The notes beneath the pieces were generated by a model. It had not been told where the DNA came from and did no database searches. It was given only the letters and a program-made list of their open reading frames with translations. Source: Alphaproteobacteria bacterium (lineage in GTDB: Bacteria > Pseudomonadota > Alphaproteobacteria > Acetobacterales > Acetobacteraceae). Taken from it: a stretch of 64,000 nucleotides of DNA. The stretch covers positions 21,956 to 85,955 of the forward strand of contig JAFKFI010000051.1 in NCBI GenBank assembly GCA_017307285.1, written 5' to 3'. Positions 54,286-62,626 of the stretch are shown piece after piece (positions within the stretch are counted from its first letter, which is position 1; the number at the start of each line of letters is the position of its first letter). Both the position numbers and the translations under genes were made by a program.

Positions 54286-55814
54286 CGCCGGGCGCGGCCG
54301 TCTTGCCCTGCGCCGGCGATCCGGCCGGGGCTCTCCTTGTGCTGGCGATCGTTTTGCCGACGGCCGGATTTCTGCTGGCGCTGTCTGTCGGCGGCGGGCG
54401 CGCCGAACGCGTCGCGTTGCTGTTCCTCGCGGGCGGTTTCGCCGTCGCCATCGCGATCGTCGCCGCGATCTGGCGCTCAGGTCACGCGCTCTCGTACGCG
54501 CTCGGCGGCTGGACGCCTCCGCTCGGGATCGCGCTGCGCGCCGACGGGCTTTCGGCCGTCATGGCAATGACAACGGCGCTCGTGGTCGGCGCCGTCGCGC
54601 TGTTCGGCCGACAGAACTTCGCCGCGCCGGCGCCAGGGGTGGAAGCGCGCGTACCGCTCAGTTTCTGGACGCTGCTGCTGGCGGTCACGACGGCGCTCAA
54701 CCTGATCTGGTTCGCCGGCGACCTGTTCAGCCTGTACGTCGCGCTGGAGTTGCTGACCTTCACGGCGGTCCCGCTCGTTTGCCTCGACGGGCGCGCGGAC
54801 ACGCTGGAAGCCGCCCTGCGCTACATGCTGTTCGCTCTGATGGGGTCGGTGCTGTATCTGCTCGGCACGGCGCTGCTGTACAGCGCCTATGGCACGCTCG
54901 ACATTGCGCTGCTATCGGAGCGCGTCCGGCCCGAGCCGGCGGTCTGGACCGCGGCGGCGCTGATGACAGCCGGGTTGGTGGCCAAGACCGCGTTGTTTCC
55001 GCTGCATCTCTGGCTGCCTCCCGCCCATGCGGGCGCGCCGCCCGCGGCAAGCGCGCTTCTCTCCGCCCTCGTGGTGAAGGGCTCCTTCTTCCTGCTCGTG
55101 CGATTGTGGTTCGACGTACTTCCTGGGCTGCCAAGCCGCGCGCCCGCCGAGCTGCTGGCGGCCCTTGGCGCCGCCGCCGTCCTGATGGGCAGCGTGCTGG
55201 CGCTGCGGCAGGCGCGGCTCAAGCTGCTGATCGCCTACTCGACCGTGGCGCAGATCGGCTACCTGTTTCTGATGTTCCCGCTGGCCTCCGGTCCCGCCGG
55301 CGGTCCTGTCGCAGCAGGCGCGCTCACCGGCGGCATGTTGCAGGCGGTCTCCCACGCCACCGCGAAGGCGGCGATGTTCATGGCGGCCGGTGTGATGGCG
55401 GGCGCGCTCGGCCACGACCGGATCGCCGGGCTGGCCGGCACCGCCCGCGCGCTGCCGATGAGCATGTTCGCCTTCGGACTCGGCGGCGCGGCACTGATCG
55501 GCCTGCCGCCGAGCGGCGGGTTTCTCGCGAAATGGCTGCTGCTGACCGCTTCGGTGCAGAGCGGCCAGTGGTGGTGGGCGGCTGTCATGCTCACCGGCGG
55601 GCTGTTCACCTGCGGTTACGTCTTCATGGTGGTCGGACGGGCGATGGGGGAGAAGGACGCCTCTGAGCCACGGATCATCGCGGCGCCAATCACGGGTCAG
55701 GCGGTCGCCTTGGCGCTGGCGGTAATCTCAATGCTGCTGGGACTCGCGGCGCTGGCTCCGCTGGACCTCGTCTTGGTCGGTCGCCCCACCCTCGCCGTGG
55801 TCGCGTGCCGATGA
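54282..55814 (+). CDS. Antiporter-like subunit D1, second operon (MrpD/NuoM-type)
   Basis: The 510-residue protein has the full proton-channel residues: Glu156 in LFSLYVALELLTF, Lys235 and His242 in LVAKTALFPLHLWLP, and Lys266 in SALVVKGSFFLLVRLW. YSTVAQIGYLFLMFPL is the C-terminal lysine-helix region, and ATAKAAMFMAAGVM carries a further conserved Lys. It is expected to pump protons as MrpD does. The ATG at 54282 overlaps the C gene by four bases, while the open frame reaches further upstream without family similarity. Confidence 0.92.
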   Translation: MTPGAAVLPCAGDPAGALLVLAIVLPTAGFLLALSVGGGRAERVALLFLAGGFAVAIAIVAAIWRSGHALSYALGGWTPPLGIALRADGLSAVMAMTTALVVGAVALFGRQNFAAPAPGVEARVPLSFWTLLLAVTTALNLIWFAGDLFSLYVALELLTFTAVPLVCLDGRADTLEAALRYMLFALMGSVLYLLGTALLYSAYGTLDIALLSERVRPEPAVWTAAALMTAGLVAKTALFPLHLWLPPAHAGAPPAASALLSALVVKGSFFLLVRLWFDVLPGLPSRAPAELLAALGAAAVLMGSVLALRQARLKLLIAYSTVAQIGYLFLMFPLASGPAGGPVAAGALTGGMLQAVSHATAKAAMFMAAGVMAGALGHDRIAGLAGTARALPMSMFAFGLGGAALIGLPPSGGFLAKWLLLTASVQSGQWWWAAVMLTGGLFTCGYVFMVVGRAMGEKDASEPRIIAAPITGQAVALALAVISMLLGLAALAPLDLVLVGRPTLAVVACR

Positions 55815-57436
55815 CCGGCCCGCAGGCGCTCCTGCTGGCCGCCGTCGCGGTTCCGGCGGTGATGCTGCTGGGTTGCGTCGCCCCGCGCCTGCGCGGCGGG
55901 ATGTGGCAGGCGCTCTGGCTCGCGCCGCTGCCGGGATTGGCGGCCGCGCTGCTCGCGCGCGGCAGTTCGGTGTCGTTCGGACCTGCGCGGGCGCAGTTCG
56001 TATTGGCGCTCGACACGTCCGGCGCGATCTTGCTCGGCAGCGCGGCGGTGCTGTGGATCGCGGCTGGAGTTTACGCTGAGCGCGACATGCGCAGCGCCGC
56101 GAACGGCGGATGGTTCGTGGTGTGCTGGCTGGCGACCCTCACCGGCTGCTTCGGCGCTTTCCTGATTGCCGACATGCCCGGTTTCTACCTGTTCCTCGCC
56201 GTGGTCAGCCTGGGCGCGAGCGGGCTCATCCTGCAGGGCAATACACCGCAAGCGCGGCGGGCAAGCGGCATGTATCTCGCCTTCGCACTATTCGCCGAGA
56301 CGGCCATCCTCATGGGTTTCGTCCTGCTGGCAGCCGGCACGCCCGGCGGCAGCCTGCTCATGCACGATGCGGCAGCGGCGCTTCCGACCTCCCCGTGGCG
56401 CGATCCGGCGCTGGCGCTGCTGATTTTCGGTCTTGGCACCAAGGCGGCGCTCGTCCCGCTGCACGTGTGGATGCCGCTCGCCTATCCGAACGCGCCGATA
56501 TCGGTCGCCGCAGTGCTCAGTGGCGCCGTCGTCAAGGTGTCCATCATCGGCCTGATCCGGGTGTTGCCGTGGGGTGCGGCGATGCCGGATTGGGGCGCCG
56601 CGATGGCCGCGGCGGGCGTGTTCGGCGCCTATTACGGCGTGGTGGTCGGGCTTACTCAGTCCGACCCGAAGACTATCCTGGCCTATTCGAGTGTGAGCCA
56701 GATGGGGCTGCTGGTTGCCGTGCTCGGGATGGGCCTGCGTGCCGGCGATGGCGGCACGGCCATCGCCGTAGCCCTCGCCGCCGCATGGCATCTATTGGCG
56801 AAGGGCGGCCTGTTCCTGGCAGTCGGAGCGAGCAGCGGGACCACGGCGCGTCGCCCTTGGCCCGTGCTACTGCCGGCCGGGGTACTCGCATTGGGCCTTG
56901 GCGGGCTGCCGTTCACCGGCGGCGCGGTCGCCAAGCTGGCGATCAAGGGACCGCTGGGCGACGGAATGATGGCGACCCTCGTCACGCTGGCGGCGGTTGG
57001 GACCACGCTGCTGATGCTGCACTTCCTCCGCCGGCTTCCGGCGAGTGCCCCGACCCGTGCTGGCGAGGCTCCAGCCGGTCTTACCCTGCCGTGGCTCGCC
57101 ATTGCATTCGCATCGATTGCAATCCCTTGGGCGCTCTATTCGGCAGTGATCGGGCCGGTGTCCGACGTGCTTGCCCCCGCCGCGTTGTGGGCGGCGTTCT
57201 GGCCGGTGTTGGTCGGCACGCTTCTCGCGGTCGGGCTGCGAGCCTGGGGACCCCGCCTGCCGCCCGTCCCGGCTGGCGATCTGGTGGTGCTCGGCGAGCG
57301 AGCGGCAAGTGGCGTCGCGACGTGGAGCGTGACGTTGGAACGGGCGGACGCGGTACTGCGGCTATGGCCTGTGGCGGGCCTATCGCTGCTCGCCGTCGCG
57401 GTCGCTCTCGGGGCCGCAATGCTGTCCGGTCGCTAG
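55811..57436 (+). CDS. Antiporter-like subunit D2, second operon, lacking the membrane glutamate
   Basis: The 541-residue protein has the same fold as D1: Lys211 and His218 in LGTKAALVPLHVWMP, Lys242 in SGAVVKVSIIGLIRVLP and a YSSVSQMGLLVAVLG region. In the fifth helix, where all characterised NuoL/M/N, MrpA and MrpD proteins have a proton-channel Glu, it reads GFYLFLAVVSLGASG, with Ala at residue 130 (GCC at 56198-56200). Thus one key residue is missing while the lysines are kept. It may be a gate or structural partner and not a pump. The gene ends on the same CTAG as the convergent abgT gene. Confidence 0.88.
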   Translation: MTGPQALLLAAVAVPAVMLLGCVAPRLRGGMWQALWLAPLPGLAAALLARGSSVSFGPARAQFVLALDTSGAILLGSAAVLWIAAGVYAERDMRSAANGGWFVVCWLATLTGCFGAFLIADMPGFYLFLAVVSLGASGLILQGNTPQARRASGMYLAFALFAETAILMGFVLLAAGTPGGSLLMHDAAAALPTSPWRDPALALLIFGLGTKAALVPLHVWMPLAYPNAPISVAAVLSGAVVKVSIIGLIRVLPWGAAMPDWGAAMAAAGVFGAYYGVVVGLTQSDPKTILAYSSVSQMGLLVAVLGMGLRAGDGGTAIAVALAAAWHLLAKGGLFLAVGASSGTTARRPWPVLLPAGVLALGLGGLPFTGGAVAKLAIKGPLGDGMMATLVTLAAVGTTLLMLHFLRRLPASAPTRAGEAPAGLTLPWLAIAFASIAIPWALYSAVIGPVSDVLAPAALWAAFWPVLVGTLLAVGLRAWGPRLPPVPAGDLVVLGERAASGVATWSVTLERADAVLRLWPVAGLSLLAVAVALGAAMLSGR

Positions 57437-58968
57437 GGTCCGAATGGGATGCCGAGCAGATACCAGCCGATCAGGAACATGGCCCAGACGACCGAGATCA
57501 CGGCGAAGTACGGCAGCATCATCGCGACCACCGTGCCTACCCCAGCGTCCTTCTGATAGCGCTGCACGAAAATGACGATCATCCCAAAATACGCCATCAG
57601 CGGGGTGACGACGTTTCCGGGCGAATCGCCCACGCGATAAGCCGCCAACACGGTTTCCGGCGCCACGCTCAGCTTCAGGAACAGCGGCACGAAGATAGGC
57701 GCCAGGATGGCCCACTTGGCGATGGCCGCGGGAATGATGAGGTTCACGACGGCCGTGACCAGAACGAAAAAAATCAGCAGGGGCAGTGAGCCAAGGTTGG
57801 CGTGTTCGAGCAGATCGGACAGCCGGACCGCCGCGACCGTCGCCAGATTGCTGTAGTTGAAATACGCAAGAAACTGGCTGATCACCAAGAACAGGAAGAT
57901 CAGCCCGCCCAGACCGGCAAAGGTCTTGGTGATGGACGCTATCGCGCCCGAGACGCTCTTGACGGTCCCGGCACCCCAGCCATAGGCGGCACCCGTGGCC
58001 AGGAAGACGACCATGATGAGCACGATCAGACTGTTCATGAGCGGCGAGTCGCCGATCAACGCACCGGTCTCCGGATTGCGCAACGGCGCCCCGGACGGCA
58101 GCGCAAGCAGCGCGATGAGGATACCGACTCCGATCAGGGCATAGAGCGAGAACCGCAGCCCGCGCGCCTCCTCGCTGGACACCTCACCCCCCGTGTCCGC
58201 CGGCCGCTCGCCCTGGTATTCGCCCATCCGTGGTTCGACGATGCGTTCCGTGACGATGGTGCAGACGACGCAAAGGAACAGGCTGGAGATGATCGCGAAA
58301 TAGAGGTTTGCAGTCAGGTAGATGGAGGTGGTGGGGCTCAGCAGATGGATGGCGTCGTTGGTGATTTCGGTCAGCACGCCGTCGACCGGCGTGATGATCA
58401 GGTTCACGCCGAACACGGCGGCAACACCCGCGAACGCCGCGGCCAGCCCCGCCACCGGATGCCGGCCCAGGCTGAGGAACGCGGCGCCGCCCAGCGGGAT
58501 CAGCACCAGATAGCCAGCATCGGATGCGACGCTCGACAGCACGCCCAGGAACACCACGATGAACGTGATGGCCCGGGCCGGCGCCACGATCACAATTTTG
58601 CGGATCAGCGCGTTGATCAGACCCGCCTCTTCCGCGAGGCCCACGCCCATCATCGCCACCAGGATCACTCCCACCGGCGCGAAGCCAAGGAAGTTGCGTA
58701 CGGCGGACGTGACGATGAAGCGAATCCCATCGGCCGTAAGCAAGCTGTTGACCCTCGCCGTGGTGGTCAGCACCTGATGGGTCAGGGGATCGACGAGCTG
58801 GTAGGTGACACTCGTGCCCATCACGTAGAGCAGGTGCGACAGCACGATCACGATGCCGGCCATGATGAGGAAAATCACCGCCGGGTGGGGCACCTTGTTG
58901 CCCACCACTTCCACACCGTCCAGCAGCTTCTGCAGGAAAGTTTTGCGATCCGGGACGCTGCCGATCAT
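57433..58968 (-). CDS. AbgT-family transporter (p-aminobenzoyl-glutamate transporter)
   Basis: The 511-residue protein has the AbgT features: start FLDGVEVVGNKVPHPAVIFL-like residues 15-35, the first hairpin region and ALPSGAPLRNPETGALIGDS, and the second hairpin region AAYRVGDSPGNVVTPLMAYFG (the conserved PxxN/D loop of AbgT). AbgT transporters move p-aminobenzoyl-glutamate inwards or export sulfonamide-type drugs with protons or Na+. ATG 58968 is preferred; an upstream GTG at 59043 would overlap the MFS gene. The stop shares CTAG with the D2 gene. Confidence 0.92.
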   Translation of the reverse strand: MIGSVPDRKTFLQKLLDGVEVVGNKVPHPAVIFLIMAGIVIVLSHLLYVMGTSVTYQLVDPLTHQVLTTTARVNSLLTADGIRFIVTSAVRNFLGFAPVGVILVAMMGVGLAEEAGLINALIRKIVIVAPARAITFIVVFLGVLSSVASDAGYLVLIPLGGAAFLSLGRHPVAGLAAAFAGVAAVFGVNLIITPVDGVLTEITNDAIHLLSPTTSIYLTANLYFAIISSLFLCVVCTIVTERIVEPRMGEYQGERPADTGGEVSSEEARGLRFSLYALIGVGILIALLALPSGAPLRNPETGALIGDSPLMNSLIVLIMVVFLATGAAYGWGAGTVKSVSGAIASITKTFAGLGGLIFLFLVISQFLAYFNYSNLATVAAVRLSDLLEHANLGSLPLLIFFVLVTAVVNLIIPAAIAKWAILAPIFVPLFLKLSVAPETVLAAYRVGDSPGNVVTPLMAYFGMIVIFVQRYQKDAGVGTVVAMMLPYFAVISVVWAMFLIGWYLLGIPFGP

Positions 58969-59020
58969 GCCGCTCGTCCGGCTACAACAGGCGGAACACG
59001 GAACTGCGTCCGCCGCCTCC

Positions 59021-60712
59021 CTAGGTGGCACGCACCGTCCCACTCAGCGGTACCGTTTCATCGGCGCCACGTTCCACCGGCTGCGGCGGCGGGTCGGCCG
59101 GGATCTCGCCGGGCTTGAAGTCGGGCAGCCGGCCGGCCGGAATGATCGACAGCAGCGCGAGCCCGGCCATGACCAGGAGCCCGATCTTGAGCGCCCTCAG
59201 GCGTGCGTCCGTATTGACACGCAGCGCCTCGGCCACCTGCTCGGGTGTGGCGGTGGTTTGCTGCATGACCCCGAGCAACCTGTCGTTGCTGACGAAATTG
59301 ATGCTGTCGAGATTGACTTGCGACTGGATCTCGGGCGGCAGCAGCGGGCTTTCGGCGATACTACGCAGGACCGTGGCGCTTAGCAGACCGACGAGCAGCG
59401 CGCCGATAACCGCCGTTCCGATCGCGGCGGCAAGATTGTTAGCGGTCCCGCGCAACGAGCCGACATCGCCCGCGAGCTCCTTGGGCGAGGCCGTCACCAA
59501 CACATTGAACACGAGCGTCACCAACGAACCCTGGCCGATGCCGAACACGACCAGGCCGACCAGAACGGCAACCGCGCTCCAGTCGTTGTGAACGACGAAG
59601 GCCAGCCACAGCAGGGCGACCGTGCAGACGATGAAGCCGAGCCGGCCGATCTGCCGCGGCGTCAAAATCTGGTAGAAGCGAACGATCAGCATCGCCGAGA
59701 AGAAGACCGACAAGTTGAACGGCAGCATGGCGATCGCCGTCTCGATCGGCGTGCGCCCTTGGATGATCTGGATATAGAGCGGCACTGAGAAGTTCAGCGC
59801 CGCCTCGAGCGCCACGACGGTGAACATGGCGTAGACCGCGGCGCGCTCCTCGCGTGACTCGATGACACTTAGGTCGAGGAGCGGCGTCTTTCCGGCTTGC
59901 TGGCGTCGGCGCGTCCACACCAGGAAGCCTTGCAGGAGCACAACACCGATCACGATCATCGGCACCGCGGGCGACAGGCCAAAAATGTCGAAGGGCGCCC
60001 CCGGCCCCGCTACACCCAATCCCCAGCGATTGAGGTTGTTGAAGCCGAAGCTGATCAGAATGATCGCCACCGCCGCGAGGATCACGCCCACGATGTCGAT
60101 CCGCACCTCCGGCCGCGCCTCGTCGGGCTTGAGCCGGAAGCTCAGGAGGAACACCACGACCGACATCACGATCAGGATCCCGAAAGCGGGCCGCCAGCCG
60201 ATAAAGGTGCCGAGAATGCCGCCGATCAGGAACGCGGCGACGCCGGCGCCGGCGCGCGCCGAGCCGAGTGCGCCAAGTGCCGTGGCCTGCTGCTTGCCGT
60301 GGTAATTGTTGGCGATCAGCGCGACCAGCGAGGGGACGAGCGCCGCCCCGGCGGTCCCGGACAGCAACTGTGCGATCAGCATGATGGTCGCCGTCGGGCT
60401 GAAGGTCATCAGCACCTGCGCGATACCGAACAGCACGACCACGGCACGGAACACGCGCAAGGCGCCAAACCGCTGGTTCAGCTTCGCGCCGAGCATGACG
60501 AGGCCGGCGACGGCGAGCGAGTACATCACGATTCCGGTGGCAACCGTCGTGGGCGGCACATTGAAACTGTGGACCATGCCACCGATCGCCACCGGCAAGG
60601 AGGCGACGTTGAACGACATCAATGCCTGCCCGAGGGCGATCGCGATCATTGGAACCCAGGACTCTTGGGTCTCGATCGCTGGAAGTGCGCTTGCTCCCGC
60701 GGAAGTTGACAT
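59021..60712 (-). CDS. DHA2-family MFS exporter (14 helices, EmrB/QacA-like)
   Basis: The 563-residue protein has 14 predicted helices. ESWVPMIAIALGQALMSFNV and a shortened motif GAKLNQRFGALRVFR (motif A, after helix 2) mark the first half; FLIGGILGTFIGWRPAFGIL is the motif C region with a Gly-Pro pattern weaker than usual. The C-terminal third has a large periplasmic loop (about residues 470-530). It should export small organic cations or metabolites. It lies between glsA and abgT, on the same strand, with a gap of 62 bases after glsA. Confidence 0.87.
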   Translation of the reverse strand: MSTSAGASALPAIETQESWVPMIAIALGQALMSFNVASLPVAIGGMVHSFNVPPTTVATGIVMYSLAVAGLVMLGAKLNQRFGALRVFRAVVVLFGIAQVLMTFSPTATIMLIAQLLSGTAGAALVPSLVALIANNYHGKQQATALGALGSARAGAGVAAFLIGGILGTFIGWRPAFGILIVMSVVVFLLSFRLKPDEARPEVRIDIVGVILAAVAIILISFGFNNLNRWGLGVAGPGAPFDIFGLSPAVPMIVIGVVLLQGFLVWTRRRQQAGKTPLLDLSVIESREERAAVYAMFTVVALEAALNFSVPLYIQIIQGRTPIETAIAMLPFNLSVFFSAMLIVRFYQILTPRQIGRLGFIVCTVALLWLAFVVHNDWSAVAVLVGLVVFGIGQGSLVTLVFNVLVTASPKELAGDVGSLRGTANNLAAAIGTAVIGALLVGLLSATVLRSIAESPLLPPEIQSQVNLDSINFVSNDRLLGVMQQTTATPEQVAEALRVNTDARLRALKIGLLVMAGLALLSIIPAGRLPDFKPGEIPADPPPQPVERGADETVPLSGTVRAT

Positions 60713-60774
60713 GGCGTTTCGCCCTCCAGTTCGGTGCGGCTGGGTCGGCGGGCCGGTGCTCGGCAGCCGTCCGC

Positions 60775-61767
60775 TCAAAACTCCGGCTGCGATATGAACA
60801 GATTGAGCCCAAGCGAGTCGGACAGGAATTTCGCGACAAGCTGGCCCTTGACGCTGTTGCCGGCGCTGTCGAGCGGCGGCGCGAAGGTTCCCAGGCCATC
60901 CTTGCCGGGGGAAACGGTGACAATGCCGCCGCCGATGCCGCTCTTGCCGGGAAGCCCGATATCGTAGAGCCAATCGCCCGAAGTCTCGTAGAGGCCGGCA
61001 GTCGCCATCACAGCCAGCGCATAGCGGCAGCTCGCGGCATCCACGACCCGCTTGCGCGTGATCGGGTTGACCCCGCCGTCAGCCAGCGTCGCGCCCATGA
61101 CCGCGAGATCCTTGGCACTCACGTTCAGCGAGCATTGCTTGGTGTAGAGATCAGTGGCCTCCGCCGGGTCGATATAGATTCGGCTGTAACTTTGCAGCAG
61201 CCGGGAGATGCTTTGGTTTCTGAAATTGGTCTCGGAGGCTGACGCATAGACCTCGTCATTAAGAGCAAGAGTTCGGCCGGCGAAGGCCGACAGCCCGTCA
61301 TGGATGAACCGCCATTTCTCATCCAGAGTCGCGCCGGGGACGAGGCTGGTCGTGGCGATCGCTCCTGAATTGACCATCGGATTGGTGCGGCCATCCGGTG
61401 TTCGCTCGATCCCCGCCAGCGAGTTGAACGGCAACCCCGTACTGTTTACGCCCAGCCTCTCCCGCGCTTGCTCCGGGCCGAGAAGCTGGCAGACCAGCGC
61501 GAACACGAATGGTTTCGATACGCTCATGATCGAGAATTCGTGCTCCGCGTCGCCGACCGCGTAGACGTTGCCGTTCGTGGCGACCACACAGATGCCGAAC
61601 AGATCGCTCGGCACGCGTGCGAGCGCCGGATAGACCTCCGAGTTGCGTCCGTCCGTCGTGTTCTTGAAGCGCTCGTACGCCTCGGCGACCAGCGACCGCA
61701 CCATCTCGGGCGGTGGCAGATGGCCGGTCGATACATAGGGCGCGCGGGTCTCAGCCTGTGTATTCAT
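60775..61767 (-). CDS. glsA: Glutaminase A
   Basis: The 330-residue protein is a serine-dependent beta-lactamase-fold glutaminase: Ser82-x-x-Lys85 in FSIMSVSKPFVF, the block PFNSLAGIERTPDGRTNPMV, NSGAIATTSLVPG, and GLPGKSGIGGGIVTVSPGK. It hydrolyses glutamine to glutamate and ammonia. Start ATG 61767 gives the normal length of about 310-330. In E. coli, the YbaS glutaminase with an amino-acid antiporter gives acid resistance; here the neighbours are a DHA2 exporter and AbgT. Confidence 0.96.
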   Translation of the reverse strand: MNTQAETRAPYVSTGHLPPPEMVRSLVAEAYERFKNTTDGRNSEVYPALARVPSDLFGICVVATNGNVYAVGDAEHEFSIMSVSKPFVFALVCQLLGPEQARERLGVNSTGLPFNSLAGIERTPDGRTNPMVNSGAIATTSLVPGATLDEKWRFIHDGLSAFAGRTLALNDEVYASASETNFRNQSISRLLQSYSRIYIDPAEATDLYTKQCSLNVSAKDLAVMGATLADGGVNPITRKRVVDAASCRYALAVMATAGLYETSGDWLYDIGLPGKSGIGGGIVTVSPGKDGLGTFAPPLDSAGNSVKGQLVAKFLSDSLGLNLFISQPEF

Positions 61768-61960
61768 GAGTGCCCCCGGAACTCGTCGGGGCGCGCCCGA
61801 CGATGGCCTATTCACCTGTCCTATGGGCCGACAATAGCAGCGCGTGTCACAGCGAGTAGGAGCACAGAATCCCAAGGCGATACGCCCCGTCCCAATACCG
61901 CGTTATTGGGTCGATGTGCTGTCCTCGAACTCCGTTGCGATCCGGGCGAACCTGTGGGCT
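61768..61960. other. Intergenic region upstream of glsA
   Basis: The 193-base gap holds the glsA start signals on the minus strand. I see no gene. It also includes the end of the DUF4142 gene transcript; no clear terminator is found. Confidence 0.35.
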
Positions 61961-62524
61961 TCAGGCGCCGCCTTGACCTCGTTGGCGCGGAACCCGTCGA
62001 GCCCTGGCAAGCTGGTCGCGGAGAATCGGAATCTGGTCCGCGGCGAAGCTCTTCAATTCAGGCTCCGTCCCATTCCTTGCGTACGATTCCATCTGACGCA
62101 GCGACCCGACCTGGTTGCGCACGAGGGCCGAGAAGTAGGTTCGGGCGAAAGTCGGACTATCCGGCGCAGCGGTCAAATTGTTGACAGTGGTAACTTGCTC
62201 GGGAGTCAGTGATTGGGGCAGTGCCAGCCCCATCGGCTGAGCGATGCTCGCTAGCCGATTGGAGGATTGCGTCTCGGTGGCAACGACAGATTGGGCGAAG
62301 TCACGAATGCCCTGGCGGCGCGACTTCTCGGCGGCGACCTGCGAAAGCTCTCGCGCGAACAGGCTGCTCTGCGCCGCCGACGTCGCGAAGGCGGCATCGG
62401 CCGGCGCGGCCTGCGGGGCAGGTGATGCGGCCGGAGCGCTGACCACCGGCGGCGGGCTGGCAGCCGGCGAGCAGGCGGCGACGACGAGCGGGAGGGCGTA
62501 GAGCAGCCAGCGTGTTCTTCTCAT
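61961..62524 (-). CDS. DUF4142 lipoprotein
   Basis: The 187-residue protein has a lipoprotein signal (LPLVVAACSPAA) followed by a Pro/Ala-rich linker and a helical DUF4142 region from about residue 45 (AAFATSAAQSSLFARELSQV and SPTFARTYFSALVRNQ). DUF4142 is a ferritin-like helical bundle found in the periplasm of many alphaproteobacteria; its function is not known, though similar proteins respond to stress. The gene is separate from the patatin gene upstream (gap of about 100 bases). Confidence 0.88.
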   Translation of the reverse strand: MRRTRWLLYALPLVVAACSPAASPPPVVSAPAASPAPQAAPADAAFATSAAQSSLFARELSQVAAEKSRRQGIRDFAQSVVATETQSSNRLASIAQPMGLALPQSLTPEQVTTVNNLTAAPDSPTFARTYFSALVRNQVGSLRQMESYARNGTEPELKSFAADQIPILRDQLARARRVPRQRGQGGA

Positions 62525-62626
62525 CGGTTGCGCTCGATGGGCTCCGTCGGGTTCTGTTGCCTCGGACGCTATCGAAATACTCTCCGCATGTCGATTGGTT
62601 CGGGGCGAATTGCCGGCGCGCCTTTG

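Noticed and set aside
56110..57789. A 559-codon frame inside the D2 gene and beyond
   Set aside because: It is the shifted frame of D2, with no membrane pattern and Arg/Gly-rich composition.
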